This document shows, piece by piece, positions 9,199 through 17,853 of a stretch of 64,000 nt of DNA. The notes below the pieces were generated by a model. It was not told where the DNA came from. It searched no databases and saw only the letters and a list, made by a program, of their open reading frames with translations. The DNA is taken from positions 146,551 through 210,550 of the forward strand of contig NZ_KE386982.1 of NCBI RefSeq assembly GCF_000429905.1. The letters run 5' to 3'. The DNA comes from Desulfatibacillum aliphaticivorans DSM 15576 (GTDB lineage: Bacteria; Desulfobacterota; Desulfobacteria; Desulfobacterales; Desulfatibacillaceae). How positions within the stretch are numbered: position 1 is the first letter of the stretch; every line of letters starts with the position of its first letter. The position numbers and the translations under genes were made by a program.

Positions 9199-10644
9199 TT
9201 ATTCAGGCCAATCCTTCAGAACCTTGCCGGTTTTGTCGGATACGGTGATGGTGACAATGTGACCGCCGTCCAGGCGGTGGGTGGCGCAGGACACTCATGG
9301 ATCGTACGCTCGCACCGCCATTTCTATCCGGTTTAAAATCCCTTCCGTGACAACGCCGTCCTTAATGAGGTCTTTGGCCGCCCGATGGACGGACAGGTTG
9401 ATGGGCCCCAGGTTGTGGGTGGTGCCCACAATGAGGTTGGCGCTGGTTATCAGACCGTTTTCGTCTGTGGAGTAATCATGGATCAACGTCCCGCGGGGAG
9501 CTTCCACGCAGCCCACGCCGCGTCCCGCCCCCGGCTCCACATGGGCGCGTACGTCGGGGTTTGTTATCTCCTTGTCCTCAAGGATTTCCACGGCGCGTTC
9601 GCAGGCGTACACTTCTTCAATCAGGCGGGCGTAGTGGTACAGCAGGGTGGCCTGGGCCGGCCGTCCGAATGCGGCCCGGAACTCCTCCAATTCCGCCTGA
9701 GCCCTGGGCGTGGCCATTTTGTCCGCCACGTTAATGCGGGCCAGGGTGTTGGCCCGGTATATGCCCTTGGGATTGTCCGGGTCCAGGGAGAATCCTTCGT
9801 TCCACCGGCGGGCGTAGGGGAATTTGCCGTAGGAGAACGGGACCACTTTTTCCGCCAGATAGTCCGTGTAGTCGGCCGCGTCGAATTCTTCGAACTCCCC
9901 GCTGGGCTGCATAAGACGCAGGCGCCCGTCATAGAGATTGAGCGCGCCTTCCTTGTCCACCGTGCCCAAAAAGCCGGTGGTGATGGTTCCCAGCTCTTTG
10001 ATGACGTCCAGGTATTGGGGAAAAATTTCGTTTTTGGCCAGGTCCATGGTGAACAGGGCGAAATCCATGATCTCCCTGGTCTGGGCCAGCATGTCCACCC
10101 GGTCCTCTTCGGTCAATGGCTTGCAAAAGCCGCCGGGAACCCCGGCAACCGGGTGGATGGTTTTTTTGGAGAACCGGTCCAGGATCATCTTGGCTTTCTG
10201 ACGCATGCGCACGGCCTGGGTTGCCAGCTCCGGGTTGGATTTTACGATGCCGATGACGTTCCGGACCGAATAATCTGCGTCCGGGCCCATGACAAAATCC
10301 GGCGCCGCCAGAAAAAAGAAATGAAGCAGTTTGTCTTCTGCATGGGCCAGGGTCTGCATGAGTTCGCGAAGGCGGGAACCCGTGGGCGTGGGCGTGGCGC
10401 CGAAGCACCCTTCCACGGCCTTTGTGGAAGCCAGGTGGTGCATCCAGGGGCATATCCCGCAGATGCGGCTTACTATCCGCGGCAGCTCCTCGGCGGGCTT
10501 GCCTTCCACGAATTTTTCAAACCCCCGGAGTGACATGAAGTTCACCCGGGCGTCGCTCACGTTCCCGTTGTCATCCAGTTCTATGCCGATGGATGCATGC
10601 CCTTCAATACGGGTGATGGGCTGTACAGTAATGTTCCGGGACAT
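9199..10644 (-). CDS. mvhA: [NiFeSe] Mvh-type hydrogenase large subunit, selenocysteine-containing
   Basis: Catalytic subunit of a cytoplasmic F420-non-reducing (Mvh/Vhu-like) hydrogenase. The N-terminal Ni-Fe motif RICGIC is present near residue 62. The frame appears to stop at TGA 9295-9297 directly after RAYDP. Reading that TGA as selenocysteine (residue 450) gives DP-U-VSCATH, exactly the C-terminal DPCxxCxxH Ni-binding motif with Sec for the first Cys. The frame then continues 31 residues to TAA at 9199, total 481 residues. A hairpin sits just after the TGA. The 31-residue extension past the His is kept here as in-frame sequence; classical enzymes are cleaved after this His by the maturation protease encoded in the same operon. 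It starts 3 bp after mvhG. Confidence 0.93.
9262..9278 (-). promoter_or_regulatory. SECIS-like hairpin for mvhA UGA
   Basis: On the coding strand, 16 bases after the TGA, a perfect 6-bp stem ACCGCC/GGCGGT encloses the loop TGGAC. Position and small GG-containing loop fit bacterial SECIS elements, which lie inside the coding region directly after the UGA. The mvhD hairpin has identical geometry. Confidence 0.7.
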
Positions 10645-10647
10645 ATT

Positions 10648-11586
10648 TCAAGACTCCTTTGGCCGCGCCGGACGCAGGCGGCCGTGAGCGCCGGAAAATC
10701 GCAGCATGGAAGCGCTTTCCGGCAAGGTGGTTACATCGATTCCATTGGATGCCAGGGCGTTGAGCATGTCCAGACGCTGGTTGCCGTCCGGACGAACCGG
10801 GCCGTAACATCCCCGGCACGGGACTCGGGCGGAAATGCAGCGGGGCAGTATTCCGTCGCCGCCGCAGCCGGCCCTTGTAACGGGCCCCATGCACAAAAAA
10901 CCCTGTTCGAGCAGGCAGCGCATCTGATCCAGGGGCTCGTCAGGCGCTCCGTATTCGGGAGCTTCCAGAAATCGCTTGAGCTTTTTGGCCAGATCTCCCT
11001 TGCCCTCCCGTTTCGTGGGGCAGGTGTCGCACACGCTTTTTTCCGGCAGGACGGGAGCCTCGCCTTTGACCAGGGCGACCAGGGCCGAAAATATGTGATC
11101 CGGATGGGGAGGGCACCCCGGGACCAGGAGGTCCACCTTGATGTGCTGGTCCACGGCGTCGCACGATTCCAGCAGGGCGGGCAAGCCCTGGTTGGGTACG
11201 CAATCCGCCGGATCCGTGGTTTCCGTGTGGTAATAACGTTCGAAAATTTGTTCCGGGGTGTATGAATTGGCGAGCGAGGGGATGCCCCCGTGGGTGGCGC
11301 AGGTTCCCAGTGCGATAATAAACCCGCAACGCTCGCGCATGACCTTGGCGACCTCCAGGTGCTCCTCGTTTCTAATTCCGCCGCTGATGATGCCTACGTC
11401 CGCTTGGGGGATGTCCAGGTGCTTTCCATCCCCGAGCTGGCCGAAATACTTGCTGTCCATCAAGGCCGGAATGTGGACGAAATCAGCGACCGCCAAGATA
11501 TCCAAAAGCCGTTCTCCCATGTCCAGAACCGATATTTCGCATCCCGAACACGAGTTTAGCCATTCACTGGCGACTTTTACCGGCAT
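10648..11586 (-). CDS. mvhG: Mvh-type [NiFe] hydrogenase small subunit
   Basis: Electron-transfer subunit of the hydrogenase, 312 residues, with three Fe-S clusters relaying electrons from MvhA toward MvhD/HdrA. The proximal-cluster motif CSGCE is at residues 13-17 (SEWLNSCSGCEISVLD), and LGTCATHGG, VPGCPPHP and the Cys-rich C-terminal half (CDTC, CLLEQGFLCMGP, CPCRGCYG-like) supply other ligands. There is no twin-arginine signal, so the enzyme is cytoplasmic. It lies between the FrhB-like gene and mvhA in the operon. Confidence 0.92.
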   Translation of the reverse strand: MPVKVASEWLNSCSGCEISVLDMGERLLDILAVADFVHIPALMDSKYFGQLGDGKHLDIPQADVGIISGGIRNEEHLEVAKVMRERCGFIIALGTCATHGGIPSLANSYTPEQIFERYYHTETTDPADCVPNQGLPALLESCDAVDQHIKVDLLVPGCPPHPDHIFSALVALVKGEAPVLPEKSVCDTCPTKREGKGDLAKKLKRFLEAPEYGAPDEPLDQMRCLLEQGFLCMGPVTRAGCGGDGILPRCISARVPCRGCYGPVRPDGNQRLDMLNALASNGIDVTTLPESASMLRFSGAHGRLRPARPKES

Positions 11587-11628
11587 GTTAAATCCTTCCC
11601 TTTTGTGCGGCGCACGCCGCGGTTCATA

Positions 11629-12747
11629 TTACATGGCGACTTTGACATTGACGCCGCCCAGTTTTTTTCTTTCTTCAATAGCCTTCTTCCGTTTTTTGAC
11701 GGACTTTTGATGCACGGTCTCCAGCGCATCGCTGGCGTAACCGGGCTTTTCATCCCGGTTAAAGGATGCAATGGCGCCCGCTTCCATGGCGTCGGCCAGG
11801 GCGGCGCGCCCGTTGGGCGTGCGGCTTATGACCGTGGTCCAGCCTTCCTCCGCGCCCACACCGCCAAAGGAGATGTCTGCAAATTCGGCGGAATAATCCG
11901 GGCAGTATCGGCAGGCGTAGCGGCGAATGGGGTCCAGGGCGTCCACATCCAATTGTCTGACTTCCCCGGAGGTGAGATGGATTTGGAATTTTTCCTTGAT
12001 GTTGATCCGCTTTACATCGTTCCAGTCAAATCCCCCCAGGTCAGCCAAAAACTTCTGTTCCTTTTCCGTAAACACAAAGTTTCCCGAACAAAACAACCCC
12101 AGGCAAAGCCGGATGCTGTTCGAAGGGATCAGCCCCATGGTCTGCATGCGCCTTACGGACTGAATCTGGCACGGAGTGCCCACCAGGGCCACCCGCTCAA
12201 ATCCCTTTTTTATGAGGGGATCAAAGGCTTGAATGCTGGAATAGGTCTTATAATGATCGGAAAGGCTTTTGGGCCCATGGGAGGTGTCAAAATAAAAACC
12301 CGCAGCGTCCAAAATATCTTCTTTGCTCGACGCCAGGAATGGACGCCGTGCAAAGGGGCCCACCTGCCTGGCCACGATGGCCGCGTCAATGCGGCCGCGG
12401 TCGAACAGGTGCATGAGCAACGCGGTGATCACGCCGCCGTCCGTTGCTCTTTCTCGAGTTTGTTCGGAACTGGCCCGGGCCACGGTCGTTTCTATGACGC
12501 GGCCCATGGGCTCGCTCCATGCGGATCTTCTTTTGGTTTCTTCGTCCAGCTCATCGATTTCCGGGCAAATGGCGTGGCACAGCCCGCATTCGATGCATTT
12601 TTCAATATTGCTGTAATAGGGCTTGCCGTCGGAATCCAGGTCCAGCGCCCCGTAGTTCAAGGCGTTGCAAAAAGTCACGCAACCCCCGCAACGGTGGCAT
12701 AAACCAGGCTTCTGGACTTCCTGGATGAGATCAAAAAAGGTTTTCAT
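11629..12747 (-). CDS. FrhB/FpoF-like iron-sulfur flavoprotein (coenzyme F420 hydrogenase beta-subunit family)
   Basis: 372-residue member of the coenzyme F420 hydrogenase/dehydrogenase beta-subunit family. Two ferredoxin-type clusters are at the N-terminus (CHRCGGCVTFC and CIECGLCHAIC), followed by the flavin-binding FrhB core (GTPCQIQSVRR, CLGLFCSGNF, CRYCPDYSAEFADISFGG). In bacteria without F420 these proteins can act with NAD(P)H, ferredoxin or other redox partners. Its place between mvhD and mvhG suggests it is the extra electron-output or input module of the Hdr-Mvh complex. I start it at ATG 12747, with AGGAG seven bases upstream, rather than 20 codons upstream. The true electron partner is unknown. 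Confidence 0.87.
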   Translation of the reverse strand: MKTFFDLIQEVQKPGLCHRCGGCVTFCNALNYGALDLDSDGKPYYSNIEKCIECGLCHAICPEIDELDEETKRRSAWSEPMGRVIETTVARASSEQTRERATDGGVITALLMHLFDRGRIDAAIVARQVGPFARRPFLASSKEDILDAAGFYFDTSHGPKSLSDHYKTYSSIQAFDPLIKKGFERVALVGTPCQIQSVRRMQTMGLIPSNSIRLCLGLFCSGNFVFTEKEQKFLADLGGFDWNDVKRINIKEKFQIHLTSGEVRQLDVDALDPIRRYACRYCPDYSAEFADISFGGVGAEEGWTTVISRTPNGRAALADAMEAGAIASFNRDEKPGYASDALETVHQKSVKKRKKAIEERKKLGGVNVKVAM

Positions 12748-12878
12748 AAAAGCGCTCCTGCGTTGGAAGAGTGCATGTTTGGCGATGCTTGTAAAAACAG
12801 CGCCCATGCCGCCCGGGCGCGTCCCGGGGCGGCGTTAATCAGTTCTTGCGCAACGGGCGTTTGAGGCGCCCGGGCGGA

Positions 12879-13307
12879 TCATCCCGAGGCCTTGTACCGC
12901 CTGAGCGGGTTGGGGCCCAGGTCCTTTATCTTGTCCGTAAACCGGGTCACCACTTCGGCAAATCGGGGCGCTTCCGCGGAGGACACCCATTCCAGGGCGA
13001 AGCGTTCCGGCTCTATGTCCATGTCTTCCAGGACGATGCGAATCGCCTGGGCTCTTGACGCTGCGATGTGATTACCTTCCAGGTAATGGCATTCTCCCAG
13101 GTGTCACCCCATCACAAGGACGCCGTCCGCCCCTTGCAGCAACGCGTCGGAAACCATGTCCGGGGAAACCATGCCCGAGCACATCACCCGGATGGCGCGC
13201 ATGTTCGCCGGATATTGCAGGCGGGACACCCCTGCAAGGTCCCCGCCGGCGTAAGCGCACCAGTTGCATAAAAAGCCGATAATAAAGGGTTCAAATTCCT
13301 GTTTCAT
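12879..13307 (-). CDS. mvhD: MvhD-type [2Fe-2S] electron-transfer subunit, selenocysteine-containing
   Basis: Links the hydrogenase to HdrA. The visible frame stops at TGA 13104-13106 after GADGVLVMG, but the same frame continues with HLGECHYLEGN, the conserved MvhD block that normally follows a Cys (GCHPGDCHY-like). Reading TGA as Sec at residue 68 gives a 142-residue protein, the usual family length, ending at TGA 12879-12881. CNWCAYAGADL-type (here CNWCAYAGGDL) and RVMCSG motifs carry the other cluster ligands. Sec at this site is known in methanogen VhuD. It sits 49 bp after hdrA. Confidence 0.93.
13071..13087 (-). promoter_or_regulatory. SECIS-like hairpin for mvhD UGA
   Basis: Sixteen bases after the TGA, a perfect 6-bp stem ATTACC/GGTAAT encloses the loop TGGAA. 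Offset, stem length and loop (TGGA + 1) match the mvhA element, although the stems differ in sequence, as expected of a conserved RNA structure. Confidence 0.7.
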
Positions 13308-13356
13308 GCATTATCTCCTGTTTCAGAGTAATTTTTTTCAGTTTGGGACGGACGCA

Positions 13357-16300
13357 TCAGGCCCGGCCCTCGGACAGGCTTTCCAGGGCGCTGGCCACCT
13401 GGGCTTTGATCTGATCCTTGGTGAACCCATGCACCCGAACTCCGTCTTTGGGGCAGGTGGCGGCGCAAACGCCGCAGCCCTTGCACAGGGCCGGGTCAAC
13501 CTGGATCATGCGATGCATCCGGCCGTCCTCCCCCGTGCTTTCCTGCAAGCGGATGGCCCGGTAGGGACACACGTCCACGCACAGGGCGCAACCGTCGCAA
13601 TGCTCGGTGACATAGGATTTGATGGCGTCCAGAAGCATTTCCTTGCGGGAAAGGACAACCGCCGCCCGGGCCGCCGCGGCCTGGGCCTGTGAGATGGCCT
13701 CGTCCATGGGCTTGGGATAGTTGCACAACCCGGCTACAAAAAGGCCGTCCACGCTCATATCCACGGGACGCAGTTTGGGGTGGGCCTCGTTGAGGAAACC
13801 GTCCGCATTGGCGCCGCATTTGTACAGCTCCACAAGCTCTTCATTGCCATGGGGCTCTACAGCCGCGGCCAGGACCAGGTAATCGGCCTCAAGCTCCAGG
13901 GTGAAACGGCTGATGGGGTCCAGGCCGCGAACCATGACGCCCTCCGGCGTGGTCCTTACCTGGGGTTTGTCATCGGGGCTGTACCGGACGAAAAGCACTC
14001 CCAATTCCCTGGCCTTTCTGTACAACTCCTCCCTCAACCCGTAAGTGCGGATGTCCCGATAGAAAACCACCACCTGCATGGCCCTGTTCAGGGTCTTGAG
14101 CTTGATGGCTGCTTTCATCGTATGGGTGCAGCAGATGCGGCTGCAGTAAGGCCGCCGGGAATCCCGCGATCCCACGCACTGGATAAAGGCGACCGTATCC
14201 GCCTTTTGCACGGTGGAAACCTCTTCCTGCATCAGCTTGTCAAAGGAAAGGTGGGTGTGAATGCGGGGATCCGACCCAAAACCGTATTCATCCGGGATCG
14301 ATTCTTTGGCGCCCGTGGCGATGACGGCGGCGCCGTAGGTGACGGCCCGGGTTTCGCCGTTGGATTCAAACTTGGAGACGAAATTGCCCACCGAACCCAC
14401 CGCCGTTTTCAAGCGGGCGTTGGTGTGCACCCTAATGTCCGGATGCCCCTCCACCTTTTTGATCATGTCTTTCAGCATGGGGGGGACGGAATCGCCGAAG
14501 TCCGTGGCCGATACATGGCGGGCGTTTCCGCCCAGCCGGTCCTCGCGTTCCAGAAGAGCCACGGGAAAACCCTGCTCAGCCAGGGACAACGCGGAGGTCA
14601 TGCCGGCCACGCCGCCGCCGATCACCAGGGCCTTTTGGTTCACATCCACTTTCAGGCGAGTGAGCGCCTTGTTGCGCACCGCCTTGGCGACAGCCATGCG
14701 CACCTGATCCTTGGCTTTTTCCGTGGCTTTTTCCGGCTCTTTCTGGTGCACCCAGGAGTTCTGGTTGCGGATATTGGCCATTTCCACCAGGTAGGCGTTG
14801 AGCCCGGCTTCCTTCAGGGTTTCCTGGAAAAGGGGTTCATGGGTGCGGGGGGTGCAGGCGGCCACCACGATGCGGTTGAGGTTCATCTCTTCGGCTTTCT
14901 GCCGGATGAGCTCCTGGGTGTCGGCGGAGCAGGTGAACAGGTTGTTCTCCACAAACGCCACATGGTCGAGGCCTTTTGCGTATTCCACTACGGCGTTCAC
15001 ATCGATGACGCCGGCGATGTTGATGCCGCAGGAGCATACAAAGACGCCCACTCGCGGCTCTTCATCGGCCACGTCCCTTTCGTCGGGGTAGGTTTTTTCC
15101 ACAGCCAGGGCGCCCTTGGCTTCCGACAACATGCGGGCCGCCTCGTTGGCCGCTGCTGAAGCCTCCGTGACGGCATGGGGGATGGCCTTGGGAGCGTGCA
15201 AAGCGCCGGCCACGAAAACGCCGTCATTCACCCGAACCGGGTTGGAGGCGGCGGTTTTGGCGAACCCGTAGGAATCCAGGCTGAAATCGAAAATGTCGGC
15301 CAGCGCTTTGTTATCCTGCGAAGCCTCCATGCCCACGGAAAGCACGGCCAGATCAAAGTCCTCCTCCAGCTGCCGGCCGTCTTCGGTGGTATACCGCATG
15401 CGCACGCCCGATCCGCCGCGCAAAGGGTCGATGGTGTGGGGCCTGGCCCTGATAAAGCGGACGCCCTTGGCTTTGGCGTCCTCGTAATAGCGCTCGAACT
15501 CCTTGCCGTGGCTCCGGAGGTCCATGAAGAAAATGGTTTGGGAAAGCTCGTCCCCTTCGGTGTGCTCGGCGGTCACCAGGGCCTGTTTGACCGCATACAT
15601 GCAGCACACGCTGGAGCAATACCCGTTGCTGCAACGGTTGGTGTTGCGCGAGCCCACGCATTGGAGCCAGGCTATCCGTTTGGGCTCCCGATTGTCAGAA
15701 GGCCGCATGAGATGCCCCATGCAAGGGCCGCTGGCGGACAGCAGGCGTTCGTACTCCAGGCTGGTGACCACGTCCGCAATGGAGTCGTAGCCGTAATAGT
15801 CCTCTCCCGAAGGGTCGTAAGGCTGATATCCCGGCGCCAGCACAACGGCGCCCACCTTTAATTCCACGATTTCGGCCTTGTCTTCGAAATTGATGGCGCC
15901 GGTGGGACAGAATTTTTCGCAGGCCCGGCATTTTCCCCGCGTGAGGTAGATGCAGGCGTTGGGGTCTATGGCGTATTTCAGGGGGACGGATTGGCCGTAT
16001 TTGATGTATATGGCCTTGCGGTTGTTCACGCCTTCATTGAATTCATCCGCCACGGGGCGCGGGCATTTTTCCGCGCACAGGCCGCAGGCGATGCATTTGT
16101 CCATATCCACATAGCGCGGGCTGCGCTGCACCTTGACTGTGTAATTTCCAGCATTTCCGGCGACGGATAGGACCTGGGACAAGGTCATGAGATCTACGTT
16201 TAAGTGCCGACCGCACTCAACCAATTTAGGCGAGATAATTCACATGGCGCAGTCGTTGGTGGGAAAGGTTTTGTCCAGCTGGGCCATCCGGCCTCCGATG

Positions 16301-16680
16301 CCCGCGGATTTTTCCACCAGATGAACCCGATACCCCGAGTCAGCCAGGTCCAGCGTGGCCTGGATCCCGGCGATGCCGCCCCCGACCACGAGGACCGAAC
16401 CTGTGGGAGTTGTTTTTTCCATACCCCTAGCCTTCCCCTGCCCGGAAGGAGCAGGCAAATTCCTGTTCATGGTCAATACAGCCTGGTTCAAGAAGCTTTC
16501 AACCGCCTCTTCCGGAAGGTTTTTCCCGGATAGAAAGGCGCGCATGGCCTCCTCTTCTATGAGATATTTCTTGCCCACGCCCGGTTGAGCCGGCAAAGCC
16601 CGGCTCCTGATCCAGTTGGTCACCGTGTTCCGGTGCACTCCCAGGATTCCGGCAAGATCTCCTACACGAAACGTGATCAT
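13357..16680 (-). CDS. hdrA: HdrA-like electron-bifurcating flavoprotein, selenocysteine-containing, with N-terminal helix-turn-helix
   Basis: Heterodisulfide-reductase A type subunit, 1107 residues if TGA 16240-16242 is read as Sec147. The first part ends DKTFPTNDCAM and the next frame continues ISPKLVECGRH, which is continuous HdrA sequence (family NDCxMCxLxPKLVE). Layout: residues ~3-60 an excisionase/MerR-like helix-turn-helix (HRNTVTNWIRSR), ~95-130 FAD GGGIAG motif, two ferredoxin motifs after the Sec (CIACGLCAEKC, CRACEKFC), a second FAD/NAD module (ALVIGGGVAGM), and two more [4Fe-4S] motifs at the C-terminus (CDGCALCVDVC, CKGCGVCAATC). The start overlaps the upstream protease stop (ATGA); a shorter start near residue 87 (MEKTTPTG) would drop the HTH. 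The family bifurcates electrons between low- and high-potential acceptors. Confidence 0.9.
16212..16232 (-). promoter_or_regulatory. SECIS-like hairpin for hdrA UGA
   Basis: Beginning eight bases after the TGA, the coding strand can fold CGC-CTAAA / TTGAG-(T)-GCG around a TTGG loop, with one A-G mismatch and a one-base bulge. It is less regular than the mvhA and mvhD elements but is in the right place. Confidence 0.5.
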
Positions 16681-17201
16681 TCCTCTTCCATCTCCTTTGA
16701 TTGGGTTTTGGGATCGTGAATTAACTTAAGCAAAAAACGTACCATGCGGCCCACCGCCGCCTCCACGGCCGGACTCATGCCCGGCGCCATGCGATCCGGT
16801 ATGCCGCAGGTCTGCGCTACGAACACCCGAACCTCCTTTCCGGTTTTGTCGGCGAACTCGGCCAAAAGATTCATGGTGGGAAACTGGTGCATGGAAAAAT
16901 CGCTGAGTTTCTCGTGGGCCAGGCCTTCCACGCCGATCTCCCGGATGCGGCCCGGTTCGCATCCGGGCTCGTGATGGGCGTCCACCACAATCACCCGGTC
17001 CGGAGCCTCTGGGGAGACGCAGATGTCAAAAAGGATTTCCCGGACCGAAGTGCCGGCGTCCAGGACCACGCATCCTTCCGGCAGGGAGGAGGCGTTTTCC
17101 AGGGCTTCTATGACGGCAGGTCCGAACCCGTCATCTCCGAACAGGGGGTTGCCGCAACCCAGGACCAGGGTTTTTGCGGAGAGAATGTCTGCGTATTGCA
17201 T
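16677..17201 (-). CDS. Hydrogenase maturation protease (HyaD/HycI family)
   Basis: Endopeptidase that trims the C-terminus of NiFe hydrogenase large subunits after nickel insertion, about 174 residues. The LGCGNPLFGDDGFG N-terminus carries the GNxLxxDDGxG signature with the nickel-sensing Asp; VVDAHHEPG holds the second metal-ligand region. First gene of the hdr-mvh operon, overlapping hdrA by 4 bp (ATGA). I chose ATG 17201; the frame is open to a TTG at 17291, but those extra 30 residues have no family likeness. Confidence 0.87.
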   Translation of the reverse strand: MQYADILSAKTLVLGCGNPLFGDDGFGPAVIEALENASSLPEGCVVLDAGTSVREILFDICVSPEAPDRVIVVDAHHEPGCEPGRIREIGVEGLAHEKLSDFSMHQFPTMNLLAEFADKTGKEVRVFVAQTCGIPDRMAPGMSPAVEAAVGRMVRFLLKLIHDPKTQSKEMEEE

Positions 17202-17264
17202 GGTTTGGATTTCCCGGCTTTGTGCCAATTGTGCAAAGTTGTCTTGAGGCTGTGCAAATTGGAA

Positions 17265-17280
17265 AGCATAAATTATGCCA
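17265..17280 (-). promoter_or_regulatory. Candidate sigma-54 -24/-12 element and palindrome before the hydrogenase operon
   Basis: The minus strand reads TGGCATAATTTATGCT about 65 bp before the protease ATG. It has GG and GC separated by 10 bases, as sigma-54 promoters require. It also contains the perfect palindrome GCATAAaTTATGC, so a repressor site is an equal alternative. Short repeats of TTTGCACA and TTGGCACA lie between it and the gene. Confidence 0.4.
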
Positions 17281-17331
17281 TGTTGGCACAATTTCGCCCG
17301 CGCCTACTCCCATGCAGCCGGGCGGCTGCCC

Positions 17332-17403
17332 GGGCGTTTCGCCCCGGCAAATAAAAAATGGGCGCTTTCGCCCCGGCAAATAAAAAATGGGCGCTTTCGC
17401 CCC
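17332..17403 (-). terminator. Tandem terminator-like hairpin repeats
   Basis: Two near-identical 28-29 bp units (17332-17359, 17360-17388) and a third partial unit (17389-17403). On the minus strand each reads as the hairpin GGGCG-AAAG-CGCCC, the complete units followed by a T-rich run ATTTTTTATTT, a classic intrinsic terminator. They would stop read-through from the helicase side into the hydrogenase operon. Another GGGGCG/CGCCCC palindrome is at 17479-17493. Confidence 0.6.
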
Positions 17404-17853
17404 ATCATACTAAAGGTATTTTTTATAACTATTTAAAAAATAAATTAAAAATTGATTTGTGATAGAAAATGTCATTGTGGGGCGTTTCGCCCCGCGCCCA
17501 ATTCCCCAAAGCCCCCTGAACGAACCCACCGGGCGCATCCTTGGAGACGGGCCGCTCATGATGAAGTAAAAACGCGGCAGCCCCGCCGGTAAGAATTCCA
17601 TGCATTGGCCGGGGGATTCTTCCGCCGAAATCGCAAAGGGGCCGAACAAGACCATGGGCAGCCCCGGCAGGGCAGTATCCTGCCGGGGTGCGCGAGCACA
17701 CGTAGATCAACCTATGCGGCGACTGAAATCAAAGGCCTTTAAAAATTGATGTTATTCATGGAAGATTTTAGATTTCAAATGCATACAGAACTATTTGATA
17801 TCAATAATATTGCAAGCAACAACAACGCAAATAATCGCCCATAAGCACAATGT
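17404..17853. repeat. Gene-free stretch with a dispersed palindromic repeat
   Basis: No credible gene. 17404-17475 is AT-rich. A ~50-bp repeat at 17656-17705 has arms CCCCGGCAG...CTGCCGGGG and a trailing GCACACGTAG; related copies are at 29588-29636 and 35244-35294. AT-rich sequence again precedes the helicase stop codon. Confidence 0.55.

Noticed and set aside
12879..12881. Terminal TGA of mvhD as a further selenocysteine codon
   Set aside because: Protein length and C-terminus already fit the family, and the downstream frame shows no MvhD-like sequence.
13357..13359. Terminal TGA of hdrA as selenocysteine
   Set aside because: No conserved continuation after the stop; the next sequence is the leader of mvhD.
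13780..15159. 459-residue plus-strand frame opposite hdrA
   Set aside because: Antisense artefact; hdrA motifs on the other strand are unambiguous.
17410..17710. Two overlapping minus-strand frames of 81 and 93 residues
   Set aside because: They run through AT-rich spacer and a dispersed repeat, without family likeness.
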